Below, one piece after another: positions 28,120-37,141 of a stretch of 64,000 nucleotides of DNA. Under the pieces are notes generated by a model. That model did no database searches and was not told the origin of the DNA. It was given only the letters and a program-made list of their open reading frames with translations. This DNA is from Paludisphaera mucosa. GTDB lineage: Bacteria; Planctomycetota; Planctomycetia; Isosphaerales; Isosphaeraceae. The stretch is from positions 56,637 through 120,636 of the forward strand of contig NZ_JARRAG010000004.1 in assembly GCF_029589435.1 (NCBI RefSeq), read 5' to 3'. The position numbers were made by a program, and so were the translations under genes. Each line of letters opens with the position of its first letter. The first letter of the stretch is position 1.

Positions 28120-29134
28120 CGGGCGCTCCCTTCCGGACGGGGACCTCGGCGAGCAGTCGCTTGACGATCGTGTCGCTGGTCTGGCCGTCGGCCTGGGCGT
28201 TGTAGTTGACCACGACGCGGTGGCGCAGCACCTGGGGCGCGACCGATCGCAGGTCGTCGATCCCCACGCTCGGCCGCCCCGCGAGGGCGGCCTTGGCCTT
28301 GGCGGCGAGGATGAGCGACTGACCGGCGCGGGGGCCCGCGCCCCAGGCGAGCCAATCGTCGATGAACTTGGGCCCGCCGTGCTCCGTGCCCCGGGTCGCC
28401 CGCACCAGGTCCATCGCATAGTCGATGCAGTGGTCGGTGACCGGCACCCGGCGGACGAGCTGCTGGAGCGCCCGGATCCGCTCGCCGTCGACGACCGGCT
28501 TGATCTCGTCGTGCTGAACGCCGGTCGTCATGCGGTAGATCCGCCGCTCCTCGTCGGGCGTGGGATAGTCGATGAAGACCTTGAACAAAAAGCGGTCGAG
28601 CTGGGCCTCGGGCAGGGGATAGGTTCCTTCCTGCTCGATCGGGTTCTGCGTCGCCAGCACGAAGAAGGGGTCGGGGAGAAGGTGGCGGCGGCCTCCGGCG
28701 GTGACCTGCCGCTCCTGCATGGCTTCCAGGAGCGCGGCCTGGGTCTTGGGGGGCGTGCGGTTGATCTCGTCGGCCAGGATCAGGTTGGCGAAGATCGGCC
28801 CGTGGACGAAGCGCAGCTCGCGCGCCCCGCTCTGGCGGTCCTCGTGCAGGACCTCGGTCCCGGTGATGTCGCTGGGCATCAGGTCGGGCGTGAACTGGAT
28901 CCGGTTGAACTCCAGCGACAGCGAGTCCGCCAGCGCGTGGACCATCAGGGTCTTGGCCAGGCCGGGGACGCCCTCCAGGATGCAGTGGCCGCGTGCGAAG
29001 ACGGCGACGAGGAGTTGCTCGACGACGTCGTCCTGACCCACGATCCTCTGGGCGATCTGGCGGCGGATCTCGTCGTGGATGGTCCGCAGCTGCTCCAGCT
29101 CGGAGAGGTCCAGCTCTTCGACGGCGGTGCTCAA
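28088..29134 (-). CDS. MoxR-type AAA+ ATPase, operon gene 4
   Basis: A 348-residue protein with Walker A EGVPGLAKT (about residues 58-66), Walker B LILADEINRTPPKTQAALLEAMQERQVT (about 117-144), sensor 1 (FVLATQNPIEQEGTYPLPEAQLDRF) and the MoxR lid domain. MoxR ATPases act as chaperones that activate VWA-containing partner complexes. It is followed by DUF58 (32-base overlap) and the BatA-like and GATase/VWA proteins. It is preceded by three exported proteins in the same direction, 16 bases apart. Confidence 0.95.
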   Translation of the reverse strand: MSTAVEELDLSELEQLRTIHDEIRRQIAQRIVGQDDVVEQLLVAVFARGHCILEGVPGLAKTLMVHALADSLSLEFNRIQFTPDLMPSDITGTEVLHEDRQSGARELRFVHGPIFANLILADEINRTPPKTQAALLEAMQERQVTAGGRRHLLPDPFFVLATQNPIEQEGTYPLPEAQLDRFLFKVFIDYPTPDEERRIYRMTTGVQHDEIKPVVDGERIRALQQLVRRVPVTDHCIDYAMDLVRATRGTEHGGPKFIDDWLAWGAGPRAGQSLILAAKAKAALAGRPSVGIDDLRSVAPQVLRHRVVVNYNAQADGQTSDTIVKRLLAEVPVRKGAPDAAASAIFRS

Positions 29135-29150
29135 GGTCGCGTCCCCTTCA

Positions 29151-30257
29151 TCAGCGCTGGAAGACCGGGAGAAACTTGAAAGGCAGTTGGAGGATGATCG
29201 CGGCGACGGACGTCCCGAAGACCTGGCCGATGCCGTCGCCGTTCCAGGAGCCGTCGGGCTGCTGCTGGGCGATGAGCTGTTCGCGGGTCTTGGGAAAGTA
29301 CTCGTCCCAGTAGGCGTCGCCGGCCATGTAGAAGCCCTGGGAGGCGTAGAGGTGGGCGTAATAGTCGTGCCCGCCCCCCTTGCTCCAGCCGTCGTTGGCC
29401 TTGAACTGGTCCCAGACGTACTTGAGGCAGTCGGTGGCGATCGGCCCGTCGAACTGGCCGGCGTTGTACAGGGTGGCTACGGCGGCGGCCGAGATCGGCA
29501 GCCGGGGGCCGCTGGGGCTGCTTAGCGAATACTGGATGCCCCCCTCGGGCGTGCGGCACTTGTCCAGGTACTTGACCGCCTCTTCGATGACCGCCTGGGG
29601 GACGAGGAATCCGGCGTTCTGCGCGGCGCGGAGGGCCTGCACCTGGGTGACGGTCACGGATCCTTCGTCGCCGGTGCCGGGAGTATACGTCCAGCCGCCG
29701 GCGCCGCTCTGGCCCTGGCTGGTCAGGGTCACGGCCTTGCGGACGGTCGTCTGCACCTGCTTGCGAAGGGCTTCCTTGGTGATCATGCCGTAGACGCTGG
29801 CCAGGAACATCAAGGCGAAGCCGTGGCCGTGCATGGGGATGCCGCCGTCTTGACCGGGGCCGGTGATCAGCCCGGTCTCGGTCGCGCATCGCACCAGGAA
29901 CTCGACGGCGCCCTGGACCGTCTTGGAGTACTTGCCGCGGGTCGGGGTGTCACCGTGGGCCAGCAGCGCCGTGCCTGCCAGGCCGGTCATCGCCACCGGA
30001 TAGACCTGGCCGCCGCCGGTGATCCACGAGCCGTCGTCGGACTGCTGCGAGGCCAGGTAGTCCAGGCCCTTCTGCACGACCCGGATCGTCTCGGGCGTGA
30101 CGTGCTTGGGCAGGACTTCCTCGGCCGAAAGTCCCGAGACGACGCCGGTCAGCCAGCCCCCGCCGACGGCGGCGACAGCCGGAGCGCCGGCGGCGCAGCG
30201 GGCGAGGAATGCGCGGCGCGTCCCGGTCGGGGATGATCCGCGGAGGGAAGGCCTCAT
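29151..30257 (-). CDS. Exported prenyltransferase/squalene-cyclase-repeat protein, operon gene 3
   Basis: A 368-residue protein with a twin-arginine-like signal (TRRAFLARCAAGAPAVAAVGGG). About five (alpha/alpha)6 repeats follow, of the kind seen in squalene cyclases and prenyltransferases: GLDYLASQQSDDGSWITGG, AVKYLDKCRTPEGGIQYSL and LIAQQQPDGSWNGDGIGQ (the Q-x-x-D-G-x-W motif). It lacks the D-x-D-D acid motif of true cyclases, so a catalytic terpene role is unlikely. Planctomycetes have many such exported proteins. Its ATG overlaps the SIMPL gene stop (ATGA). Confidence 0.85.
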   Translation of the reverse strand: MRPSLRGSSPTGTRRAFLARCAAGAPAVAAVGGGWLTGVVSGLSAEEVLPKHVTPETIRVVQKGLDYLASQQSDDGSWITGGGQVYPVAMTGLAGTALLAHGDTPTRGKYSKTVQGAVEFLVRCATETGLITGPGQDGGIPMHGHGFALMFLASVYGMITKEALRKQVQTTVRKAVTLTSQGQSGAGGWTYTPGTGDEGSVTVTQVQALRAAQNAGFLVPQAVIEEAVKYLDKCRTPEGGIQYSLSSPSGPRLPISAAAVATLYNAGQFDGPIATDCLKYVWDQFKANDGWSKGGGHDYYAHLYASQGFYMAGDAYWDEYFPKTREQLIAQQQPDGSWNGDGIGQVFGTSVAAIILQLPFKFLPVFQR

Positions 30258-31162
30258 GGCTTGGCGGCCCCCTTGGGACGGATCGCGTAGCGGACGAGCA
30301 GCTCGACGCGGATCGGGACTTCCTGGAACTTCGTGGTTTCCAGCCGATTGGGGAGCGTATCGTCGTCCTGGGAGGGGGGTTCGCCGTAGAAGTACGCGTA
30401 CGGCGAACGCGACGTGTTCCCCGGCGCCGTCATCTCGCGGACGGCCTGCACGGCGCCCAGCTCCAGGCCGTTGAGCCGGGCCAGGCGTTCGGCCCGCGAT
30501 CGCGCGTCGGCCGCGGCCTTCGCGAAAGCCTCTTCCTGGAGCTTGTCGTAATCCTCGACGACGAACCGCACCAGGGTGGTGGTCGAGTTCATCCCGTAAC
30601 GATACGCCATATAGGCGCTGTTGCTGGGCGGCCCGACGTGGGCCCCGGCGTCCTGGGCGACGTCGAGCAGGCGGCCGACGAGCTGCAAGACGGCCTCCTC
30701 CTCCATCGCCTGGATCTTCGTGGCGCGGACGACCAGCTTGCGCGAGAGCTGCACCTCGCTCTTGGCCTTGGACTGGACGCCGTAATCCATCATGTACGGG
30801 TTGAACGCGGCCCCCTTCTGGTCGACGAGCAGGCCGCGTTCGTCCACCACCACGTCGGCGAGCTTGAGGGCCGCGAAGGCGTCGCGGACGCGCTTCTTGG
30901 CGTCGCGGAATTTCACGATGGCGTCGCCGGTCAGCTCGGCCGAGGCCGAGACGTCGAGGTCGATCTCGGCGAGGGTCGGCTTGACCTTGACGACCCCCTT
31001 GCCGACGACCGTCAGGCCCTCGATGTTCCCGAGGTCCGGCGGGGCCTGCGCGGCGGCGGGGCAAGGGGCCGCGACGGCGACCGCGACCGCGACGGCCGCG
31101 AGCACGATCCACGCCGCCGGGCGCGCTGCGGCGACTTTCCAGGGCGCGCGGATGGACTTCAT
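30254..31162 (-). CDS. SIMPL (DUF541) domain protein, operon gene 2
   Basis: A 302-residue exported protein with a signal peptide ending AAPCPAAAQA. The SIMPL fold follows: LTVVGKGVVKVKPTLAEIDLDVSASAE, with the usual G-x-G-x-x-x-x-x-P-D/T opening, then FRDAKKRVRDAFAAL and the C-terminal AFAKAAADARSRAERLARLNG motif of the family. SIMPL-domain proteins are periplasmic or surface proteins of unclear function. It overlaps both neighbours by ATGA, so the three genes are translated together. Confidence 0.88.
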   Translation of the reverse strand: MKSIRAPWKVAAARPAAWIVLAAVAVAVAVAAPCPAAAQAPPDLGNIEGLTVVGKGVVKVKPTLAEIDLDVSASAELTGDAIVKFRDAKKRVRDAFAALKLADVVVDERGLLVDQKGAAFNPYMMDYGVQSKAKSEVQLSRKLVVRATKIQAMEEEAVLQLVGRLLDVAQDAGAHVGPPSNSAYMAYRYGMNSTTTLVRFVVEDYDKLQEEAFAKAAADARSRAERLARLNGLELGAVQAVREMTAPGNTSRSPYAYFYGEPPSQDDDTLPNRLETTKFQEVPIRVELLVRYAIRPKGAAKP

Positions 31163-33246
31163 CGCGGGGCGTTCTCCTTGGGGTTCGTCGGGGCCTTCTG
31201 CGACGGCCTCGGATAGGCGGTGATCGCGCGGTTGGAGACGGTCAGCAGGCGGTCGCGCGTCACGAGCAGGCCGGCGGCGTCGGCCCCGAGGTCCTCGCCC
31301 CGGAAGATCCGCCGGACATGACCGGTCCTCGGGTCGAGCTCGAACACCCCGCGGGGCGTCCCCTGCCAGATTCCGTCGGGTCGGATCAGGACCGTCCCCT
31401 TCAGGCTCCCGCCGGGAAGCCGCGTCGCCCAAGAGAGCGCCCGCGTGCCGACGTCCAGGGCGGCGATCTCCTCGCCCCCGAGATAGATCGAGCGGTCGTC
31501 GACGCCGAGCACGCGGACCGCCTTGCCGATCGGCCGGCGCCAGGCGACCGTCATGCGATTGGGGTCGATGGCGTAGATCCTGGACGACTGGGCCCCTTTG
31601 AAGACCAGCGCGTCACCGCGGTCCTGCGGAGGCTCGCCGGCGACCTGGGGCTCCTGGTTCTGATAGCCGTAGGAGAAATAACGCTCGGTCTCCAGCGGGG
31701 CCGTCTCGTAGCCATACCCCCAGTCGAGCGTGCCCGAGTCGGCGTCGAGCCGGACGAGCAGGCCGACGTGGGTGTCGACGTAGAGCGCCCCGGATTTCAG
31801 CAGCAGCCGCACCTGCGGGTTCTGGTCGCGGCGGCCGTAATAGGAGTACATCTGCTGCGCCTGGCGCGAGACGGCGACCTCGGCCTTCCAGATCGGCCGG
31901 CCGTCCTGCGGCCGCACCGCCAGCACCCACTGCTGCGGGAGCGGCTGATTCTGCTGGATCTTCACCGGGATGAACAGCTTGCCGTCGCCGAGGATCGGCG
32001 GCCCCGACGGCTCGTATCCCGCATACTCGGGGAGGTCTGAGAGCTTCCAGAGGACCTCGCCGTCCTCGGCGCGTCGGCATTCGAGCTGCATCGACGAGTT
32101 GTAGTTCTGGTCTTTCATGTCTTTCGACACGGTCCAGAGCAGCTTGCCGCGGGCCAGGATCGCGAACTGCAAGGCGTCGAGCATCTGGCCGGCGGGCTGC
32201 TGCGCGAGCAGCTCGACGTGGTGGAACGACTCGGTCCGCCAGCGGATCTTGCCCGTCGCCATGTCGAGCGCCAGGAACCGTCCCAGGAAGTTGACGTAGA
32301 GGGTCGAGCCGTCGACGGCCGCGGCGGGCGCCGCCGAGCTGAGCGGGCCGGAACGCCACTGGTTCAGCTCGACCGGGGTCATCCCGGCCTCGATCGATTC
32401 GGCGATCCGGAACTGCCAGGCGGGCGCCACGGCGTCGGCCTGGTCGATCAGCCCCGCGTCCGTCACCGCGGCGGAGTTCGAAGGGGCCGACGCGGGACGA
32501 TCGGCGTCGACGAGCCGGCGGAGCAGGTCGGGGGGCGACTCGGTGCGGCCGCCGAGCGTGGTCCGCTCGGTGCGATGGCGATCCTCGATCTCGGCCCGGA
32601 GCTGGTCGAACTCGGAACGTCGGCCGGCCCGGTGCAGGGCCACCGCCGCCTTGGTCGCGACGGCGGCCGGCGGCAGGTCGGCGTCGGGCCGATCGCGGAG
32701 GATGGCGAGCCAGCAATCGGCCGCGCGGTCGAACCGCCCCTGCTCGAAATACAGGTCTCCCAGGCGATCGGCCGCGGCCGCGCCGACCGAGGTCGTGAAG
32801 TAGGCCGAGTAGATCCGTTCCAGGTTCGCCTGCTCGGCGTCGCCCTCGGCCTTCTCGAACAGCTTGCGCGCCTCGGCGTCGTAGAAGAGCCGATAGGCCG
32901 CCTGGCCTTCGGGGGGGAGGGCCGTCAGGACCTCGCGCCGCTTCCGCGCGACCGGGACGATGAAGCCGTCGGCGCCGTCGACGAACCGCAGGGCCTGGTC
33001 TTCGCTGATCGTGTAGAGGGCCTTGAGGGCCCGCTCCCACGAGCCTCGCTTCTTGAAGCGCTCGAAATCCTCGAGCGCCTCCTTGACCTCTGTGGTCGCC
33101 GGGGGCATCTGCAAGGGACGGCCGGGATCGTCGTTCGACACCTTATCGCGATCCGCAGGCTTGGCATCGTCCGCCGCGCGGCCGATTCCCGCCGACGCCA
33201 TGGAGGCGAGCCAGACCAGCGCGATGACGCGTCGCATCCAGAGCAT
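31159..33246 (-). CDS. PQQ-like beta-propeller exported protein, operon gene 1
   Basis: A 695-residue protein with a signal peptide (RRVIALVWLASMASAGIGRA). A helical N-terminal region with TPR-like pattern (about 60-230) precedes a PQQ-like seven-or-eight-bladed propeller. Visible blades include FLALDMATGKIRWRTES, LECRRAEDGEVLWKLSD, VRPQDGRPIWKAEV, VRLDADSGTLDWGYG and YAIDPNRMTVAWRRP. The start was chosen because GGAGG lies four bases upstream; a GTG start nine codons earlier is possible. It is the first gene of the long operon. Likely a periplasmic outer-membrane-linked scaffold; ligand unknown. Confidence 0.85.
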   Translation of the reverse strand: MLWMRRVIALVWLASMASAGIGRAADDAKPADRDKVSNDDPGRPLQMPPATTEVKEALEDFERFKKRGSWERALKALYTISEDQALRFVDGADGFIVPVARKRREVLTALPPEGQAAYRLFYDAEARKLFEKAEGDAEQANLERIYSAYFTTSVGAAAADRLGDLYFEQGRFDRAADCWLAILRDRPDADLPPAAVATKAAVALHRAGRRSEFDQLRAEIEDRHRTERTTLGGRTESPPDLLRRLVDADRPASAPSNSAAVTDAGLIDQADAVAPAWQFRIAESIEAGMTPVELNQWRSGPLSSAAPAAAVDGSTLYVNFLGRFLALDMATGKIRWRTESFHHVELLAQQPAGQMLDALQFAILARGKLLWTVSKDMKDQNYNSSMQLECRRAEDGEVLWKLSDLPEYAGYEPSGPPILGDGKLFIPVKIQQNQPLPQQWVLAVRPQDGRPIWKAEVAVSRQAQQMYSYYGRRDQNPQVRLLLKSGALYVDTHVGLLVRLDADSGTLDWGYGYETAPLETERYFSYGYQNQEPQVAGEPPQDRGDALVFKGAQSSRIYAIDPNRMTVAWRRPIGKAVRVLGVDDRSIYLGGEEIAALDVGTRALSWATRLPGGSLKGTVLIRPDGIWQGTPRGVFELDPRTGHVRRIFRGEDLGADAAGLLVTRDRLLTVSNRAITAYPRPSQKAPTNPKENAPR

Positions 33247-33754
33247 GCCGCCTCCGTCGAAGGGTCCGATCACGGGGGAGAAGCGATTAAGCCCGAATGC
33301 GTCCCGGGGGAGGGCCGGGGCCGGAAGGCGAGTCGCGACTCACTTCCGGCAAGAGACATTTGTAGTGCTCCCAATTCCCTCGTGCAAGATGGTACCGTGA
33401 ATCTCGTCGAGGCCCCGGGGAGGTGCGACCCCCGACGAATCGGCCGCGACGCGGGCCGGGCCGCCTTCAGACCGCATCCCCGGATTGTCCATCCTACGAA
33501 ACCGCTTCGGAATGGTTCTTGTTGAGATTCATAAAGAAATCAAGCGAACGCCTTCGAAATCCATCGAGCGATACGCCGTTCGAAAACCATCCTCGGCGGA
33601 AGGCGGGCAGTCGTCGGGGCCCGAGTCGTCATCGTAAATTCATTCCCCAAGGCTGCATGCGGTCGCAGTTGGGAGTCGTCTCGTCGATGCGTGCTGATTC
33701 CTCCGGGCGTTTCGCGGCCGCGATCCCCGGGGTCGCGAAAAGAGGGGACCGATC
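33247..33754. other. Divergent intergenic region between the long operon and uvsE
   Basis: No gene is supported. The A/T-richer part near 33510-33650 may hold promoters for the minus-strand twelve-gene operon and for the plus-strand endonuclease gene. I could not define -35/-10 boxes with confidence. Confidence 0.45.
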
Positions 33755-34723
33755 ATGATCCGGCTGGGGCTCTGCTGCACGTTCCGCGACGAGCCGATCC
33801 GGTTCGTCACCACGACGGCGGCCTACGTGAATCGCCTGAGTCGGGCCGATGGACTGGTGAAACTGTCGGCCCTGTGCCTGGCGAACGCCGAGGCCCTGCT
33901 GGCCGCACTGCGGTTTTGCAAGGCCGCCGACATCGGCTGCTTCCGGGTGAACAGTCAGGTGCTCCCCCTGAAGACGCATCCCCAACTCGCTTATGGGATG
34001 GAGGAGCTTCCCCAGGGCGACGGGATCGTCCGTCGCTTCCGCGAGTGCGGCGCGTTCGCGTCGCTCCACGGCTTGCGGACCTGCTTCCATCCCGACCAGT
34101 TCGTGGTGCTGAATTCGCGGCGGCCCGACGTCGTCGACGCGTCCGTCCGCGAGCTGGAGTATCAGGCCGAGGTGGCCGAGTGGATCGGGGCCGACGTGAT
34201 CAACGTCCACGGCGGCGGCACCTTCGGCGACAAACGGAAAGCTCTCGACGACTTCGCCCGGGCCCTCGACCGCCTCTCGCCGAGGGCTCGGAGTCGCCTG
34301 ACCGTCGAGAACGACGATCGGACCTTCACGCCCGCCGACCTGCTCCCCGTCTGCAAGGCCGCCGGCCTGCCACTGGTCTATGACGTACACCACCATCGCT
34401 GCAATCCCGACGGCCGATCCGTCGAGGAGGCGACCGAGCTGGCGCTCGCCACCTGGAACCGGGAGCCGCTTTTCCACCTCTCCAGCCCCATCGCCGGCTG
34501 GGACGGACCGAGGCCCGAGCGTCATCACGACTTCGTCGACCCGCACGACTTCCCCGACTGCTGGCGCGGCCTCGACGTGACCGTCGAGGTCGAGGCCAAG
34601 GCGAAGGAAGCGGCCGTCCGCAAGCTCCGAGACGACCTGGACGCGCGGCCCGGGGCGGAGCGGGAGGATCGGCGGACGGCGACCCCCCGGGATTCTCCGG
34701 CGTCTCGTCCAAACGCTGAGTGA
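33755..34723 (+). CDS. uvsE: UV-damage endonuclease (UVDE/UvsE family)
   Basis: A 322-residue protein starting MIRLGLCCTFRDEPIRF. It follows the UvsE TIM-barrel family, with FRVNSQVLPLKTHP, LHGLRTCFHPDQFVVLNS, ELEYQAEVAEWIGADVINVHGGGTFGDK, LTVENDDR and LVYDVHHHRCNPDG; the His/Glu/Asp residues in these motifs are the metal ligands of the family. The enzyme cuts 5' to UV photoproducts for repair independent of UvrABC. The last 35 residues are a low-complexity tail. It stands alone, divergent from the long operon. Confidence 0.93.
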   Translation: MIRLGLCCTFRDEPIRFVTTTAAYVNRLSRADGLVKLSALCLANAEALLAALRFCKAADIGCFRVNSQVLPLKTHPQLAYGMEELPQGDGIVRRFRECGAFASLHGLRTCFHPDQFVVLNSRRPDVVDASVRELEYQAEVAEWIGADVINVHGGGTFGDKRKALDDFARALDRLSPRARSRLTVENDDRTFTPADLLPVCKAAGLPLVYDVHHHRCNPDGRSVEEATELALATWNREPLFHLSSPIAGWDGPRPERHHDFVDPHDFPDCWRGLDVTVEVEAKAKEAAVRKLRDDLDARPGAEREDRRTATPRDSPASRPNAE

Positions 34724-34846
34724 TTCCGACCCTCGTCATGAGTATGCTTTAAGAAATGCGTGCCATCGCAGCGGACGGCCCCGGCCCCTCCCGTGCGACG
34801 GCCGGATCGACGAAGCTTCACGCCGAGAGCATCGCAAGGGATCTCC

Positions 34847-35803
34847 ATGAACACGATTGATTATATTTATCGCTTCGATCCCGAGAAACCCTCGGCCAAG
34901 CCCCTGCCGCACGACGCGGACGCGGCCCGGCGCGTCTTGGAGGACGGCAACCGACTCTTCTCGCAATGGATGGAGAGCTGCCGCACCGGCACCCCCTCGC
35001 ACGGCGAGCCGCGTTACATCGTGCATTGCAACGGCCTGGAGGTCGGCATGCTGCGCACCCGCGGCGAGATGCCGACGCAGTCGCCGTTCGCGGTGGTCGT
35101 GGGCTGCTCCGACGCCCGGGTGCCGACCGAGATGCTCTTCGGCCAGGGGTTCAACGACCTGTTCGTCATCCGCGTGGCCGGCAACGTCATGAGCGACGTC
35201 TGCCAGGCGAGCGTCGACTTCGCGCTGACGAACTTGAGCCAGAGCGTGCGCGTCGTCGTCGTCCTCGGCCACAGCGGTTGCGGTGCCGTGACCGCCGCGG
35301 TCGACGCCTACCTCCGGCCCCTGAAGTTCTGGTCGAAATCCGTCTCGCCCATGCTCCGTTCGCTCACCCAGCGCGTCTTCGTCTCGGTCCGCGAGGCGGC
35401 GAACGGCCTCAAGGAGGTCTGGGGACCCGAGGCGCGCGACGTCCCCGGCTATCGCGAAGCCCTCGTCGAGTCGGCCGTCTGCATCAACGCCGCCCAGGCC
35501 TCGTTCGGCCTCCGACAGGAAGTCGAACGCAACGGCAAGTGGGAGGTCGAGGTGTTGTACGGCGTCCACAACATCCGGAACCACCAGGTCTGCATGCCGG
35601 TGGATCCGTCCGCCCCGCGATCCGACGAGAACGTCATGCTCGCGGTCGCCCCGTCCAATCCCAGGGAGTTTGAAGCCCTCGCCATCCAGATGGCCGAGAT
35701 CCTGCGTCCGGGCGCGCGCCCTCGCCCCGGCCCGACGGCCTCCAGGACCGCGTCCCCCGTCGACGTCGCGCCCCCGCCGACCGTCGAGGACGCCAAGGGC
35801 TGA
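34847..35803 (+). CDS. Beta-class carbonic anhydrase with N-terminal extension
   Basis: A 318-residue protein. Residues 83-235 carry the zinc-binding motifs of beta-carbonic anhydrases: VVVGCSDARVPTEMLFGQ (C-x-D-x-R) and VVVLGHSGCGAVTAA (H-x-x-C), with VIRVAGNV between. It interconverts carbon dioxide and bicarbonate. An N-terminal extension of about 80 residues and an insert near residues 160-215 make it longer than the usual 200-230. AAGGGA lies before the ATG. An upstream in-frame start exists, but its codons look non-coding. Confidence 0.92.
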   Translation: MNTIDYIYRFDPEKPSAKPLPHDADAARRVLEDGNRLFSQWMESCRTGTPSHGEPRYIVHCNGLEVGMLRTRGEMPTQSPFAVVVGCSDARVPTEMLFGQGFNDLFVIRVAGNVMSDVCQASVDFALTNLSQSVRVVVVLGHSGCGAVTAAVDAYLRPLKFWSKSVSPMLRSLTQRVFVSVREAANGLKEVWGPEARDVPGYREALVESAVCINAAQASFGLRQEVERNGKWEVEVLYGVHNIRNHQVCMPVDPSAPRSDENVMLAVAPSNPREFEALAIQMAEILRPGARPRPGPTASRTASPVDVAPPPTVEDAKG

Positions 35804-35920
35804 CAGGACGAGTTCCGCGGATCGACTCGGCGCGGCCCGCCCTTGCGTCGAGCAGGGCCTTGCTAAGGCCGAACGCGCCGGCCGCCTCCTGCATAGCGCC
35901 CTTCGCGTCGAGAAACGACG

Positions 35921-36272
35921 ATGACGACGTTCCCCACGACGGAGAGCAAGAGGCGGTGGACGCCGCGACGACGGCCGTCGCCAAGGTCGACGCCGAACGC
36001 GTCGCGGCCGCCCGGGGACATTTCGACTGGATCGTCGAGATCAAGGGGCCGGGCGAAGTCCCAGTTGAAGTCGGGCCGGCGCTCGGCCGCCGACGCGACC
36101 GAGGTCCGGGCGTCTCGGGAAAACGCGACCCTGCTCCACCTCGTTGCCGTGACGACGGCCCGCCGGTTCCGCGGCCGACGACCTCCGACGTCGCGTCAAG
36201 GAGTTCGAGATGCAACTGGACGAGCCCTTCTTGAAGCCCGACCGCCCGGCGGCGGGGCCGCCGTCTCGATGA
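35921..36272 (+). pseudogene. Frameshifted remnant of an unidentified gene
   Basis: Coding-like sequence moves through all three plus-strand frames. About 35921-36093 reads EAVDAATTAVAKVDAERVAAAR...FDWIVEIKGPGEVPVEVG. About 36093-36170 reads DATEVRASRENATLLHLVAV. From about 36175 to the stop at 36270-36272 it reads DDLRRRVKEFEMQLDEPFLK. Each piece looks like protein, but no single frame spans them. I do not recognise the family. It lies at the edge of the transposon-rich area. Confidence 0.45.
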
Positions 36273-36667
36273 CCGTCCGCGTTCCCCGAGCGGCCACGAT
36301 CGCGCTCGTGGCCCGTACGGGAACAGCACGACGAACCGGGGCCGCGGGGGGGTGAAGGGCTCCGCGCGGACCGATCCCGCCGACGCGGGCGCATCGACAC
36401 GCGGCGACGATCCTCGAACGAGGTCCATCGCAAGCGGACCAAGGTGGGAGGTCCCGAATCGGCCGGCCGTGAAACGCACCGATGAAGCTGCGTAATCGAT
36501 CCGCATGCCCTGGCCTTCGCAGACCGGCCGAACCAAGGACGGCCTCGGCGTGAGACGTCCGCGGCCTAGAGGCCATGGAATTCTGTCCCCCTCGTGAATC
36601 CGCTGCACTTTCCGAAGCTATATGCATGCTGGGTAGATCAGCACGCCTGGCCACGGGACGCGCTTCC
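36273..36667. other. Gap with no supported gene
   Basis: Open frames on both strands here are low-complexity and lack ribosome sites or family resemblance. Nothing is called between the frameshifted remnant and the zinc-ribbon-like gene. Confidence 0.5.
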
Positions 36668-37039
36668 TCACCAGGGAATCGGAGCATGTTCGCCCGTGTC
36701 CGGGCAGCTCTCGAAGCATGCCCGATGGACCCACACCCCGATGCCCACGGCGAGCCCACTCGCCCATCTCGGGTGTAGGCTGGCGGGGAGTCGATCCTCG
36801 CCTAACGTCCGCTCGCCGCAGATCGGGCAGCACTCCGTCTCCCGCCACACCCGGTCGCAGAACTGGTGAAGGTCCTGGGAGATCGTGAAAGCGATGGGAT
36901 TACCGAAGCGGCCCAATGCATCACTGCTGAGGCCGGTTTTCGGCGGCGACGATAGGCGGCGCTGCGGCATCGCCTTCCAGGTGCGATCCCACTCCTCGCG
37001 GCCATCGCCGTCCAGCGAGTAGTCTTTTGCATCGGACAC
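36668..37039 (-). CDS. Small Cys/His-rich hypothetical protein
   Basis: A 123-residue product starting at GTG, with GAAGG about eight bases upstream. The C-terminal half has a putative zinc site: C-C-P-I-C-G near residue 71 and H-R-A-C-F-E-S-C near 107. The N-terminal part is Trp/Arg-rich. I do not recognise a family. The metal-binding pattern and balanced composition suggest a real gene, but there is no supporting neighbour. Confidence 0.5.
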   Translation of the reverse strand: MSDAKDYSLDGDGREEWDRTWKAMPQRRLSSPPKTGLSSDALGRFGNPIAFTISQDLHQFCDRVWRETECCPICGERTLGEDRLPASLHPRWASGLAVGIGVWVHRACFESCPDTGEHAPIPW

Positions 37040-37141
37040 GGTTCGCCTTCGCCTCCAAGAAGGCAGCGGATCGACAAGGGCCGGCCCGGCCGGGACGATG
37101 GCGGTTACCAGACCAGCCGATCATCCCGGACGGAGCCAGCC

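Noticed and set aside
29151..30257. Terpene or hopanoid cyclase
   Set aside because: The squalene-cyclase-type repeats are present but the D-x-D-D catalytic motif is absent and a Tat-like signal is present, so an exported structural repeat protein fits better.
33629..34546. Minus-strand frame opposite uvsE
   Set aside because: Antisense to an unambiguous endonuclease; translation is low complexity.
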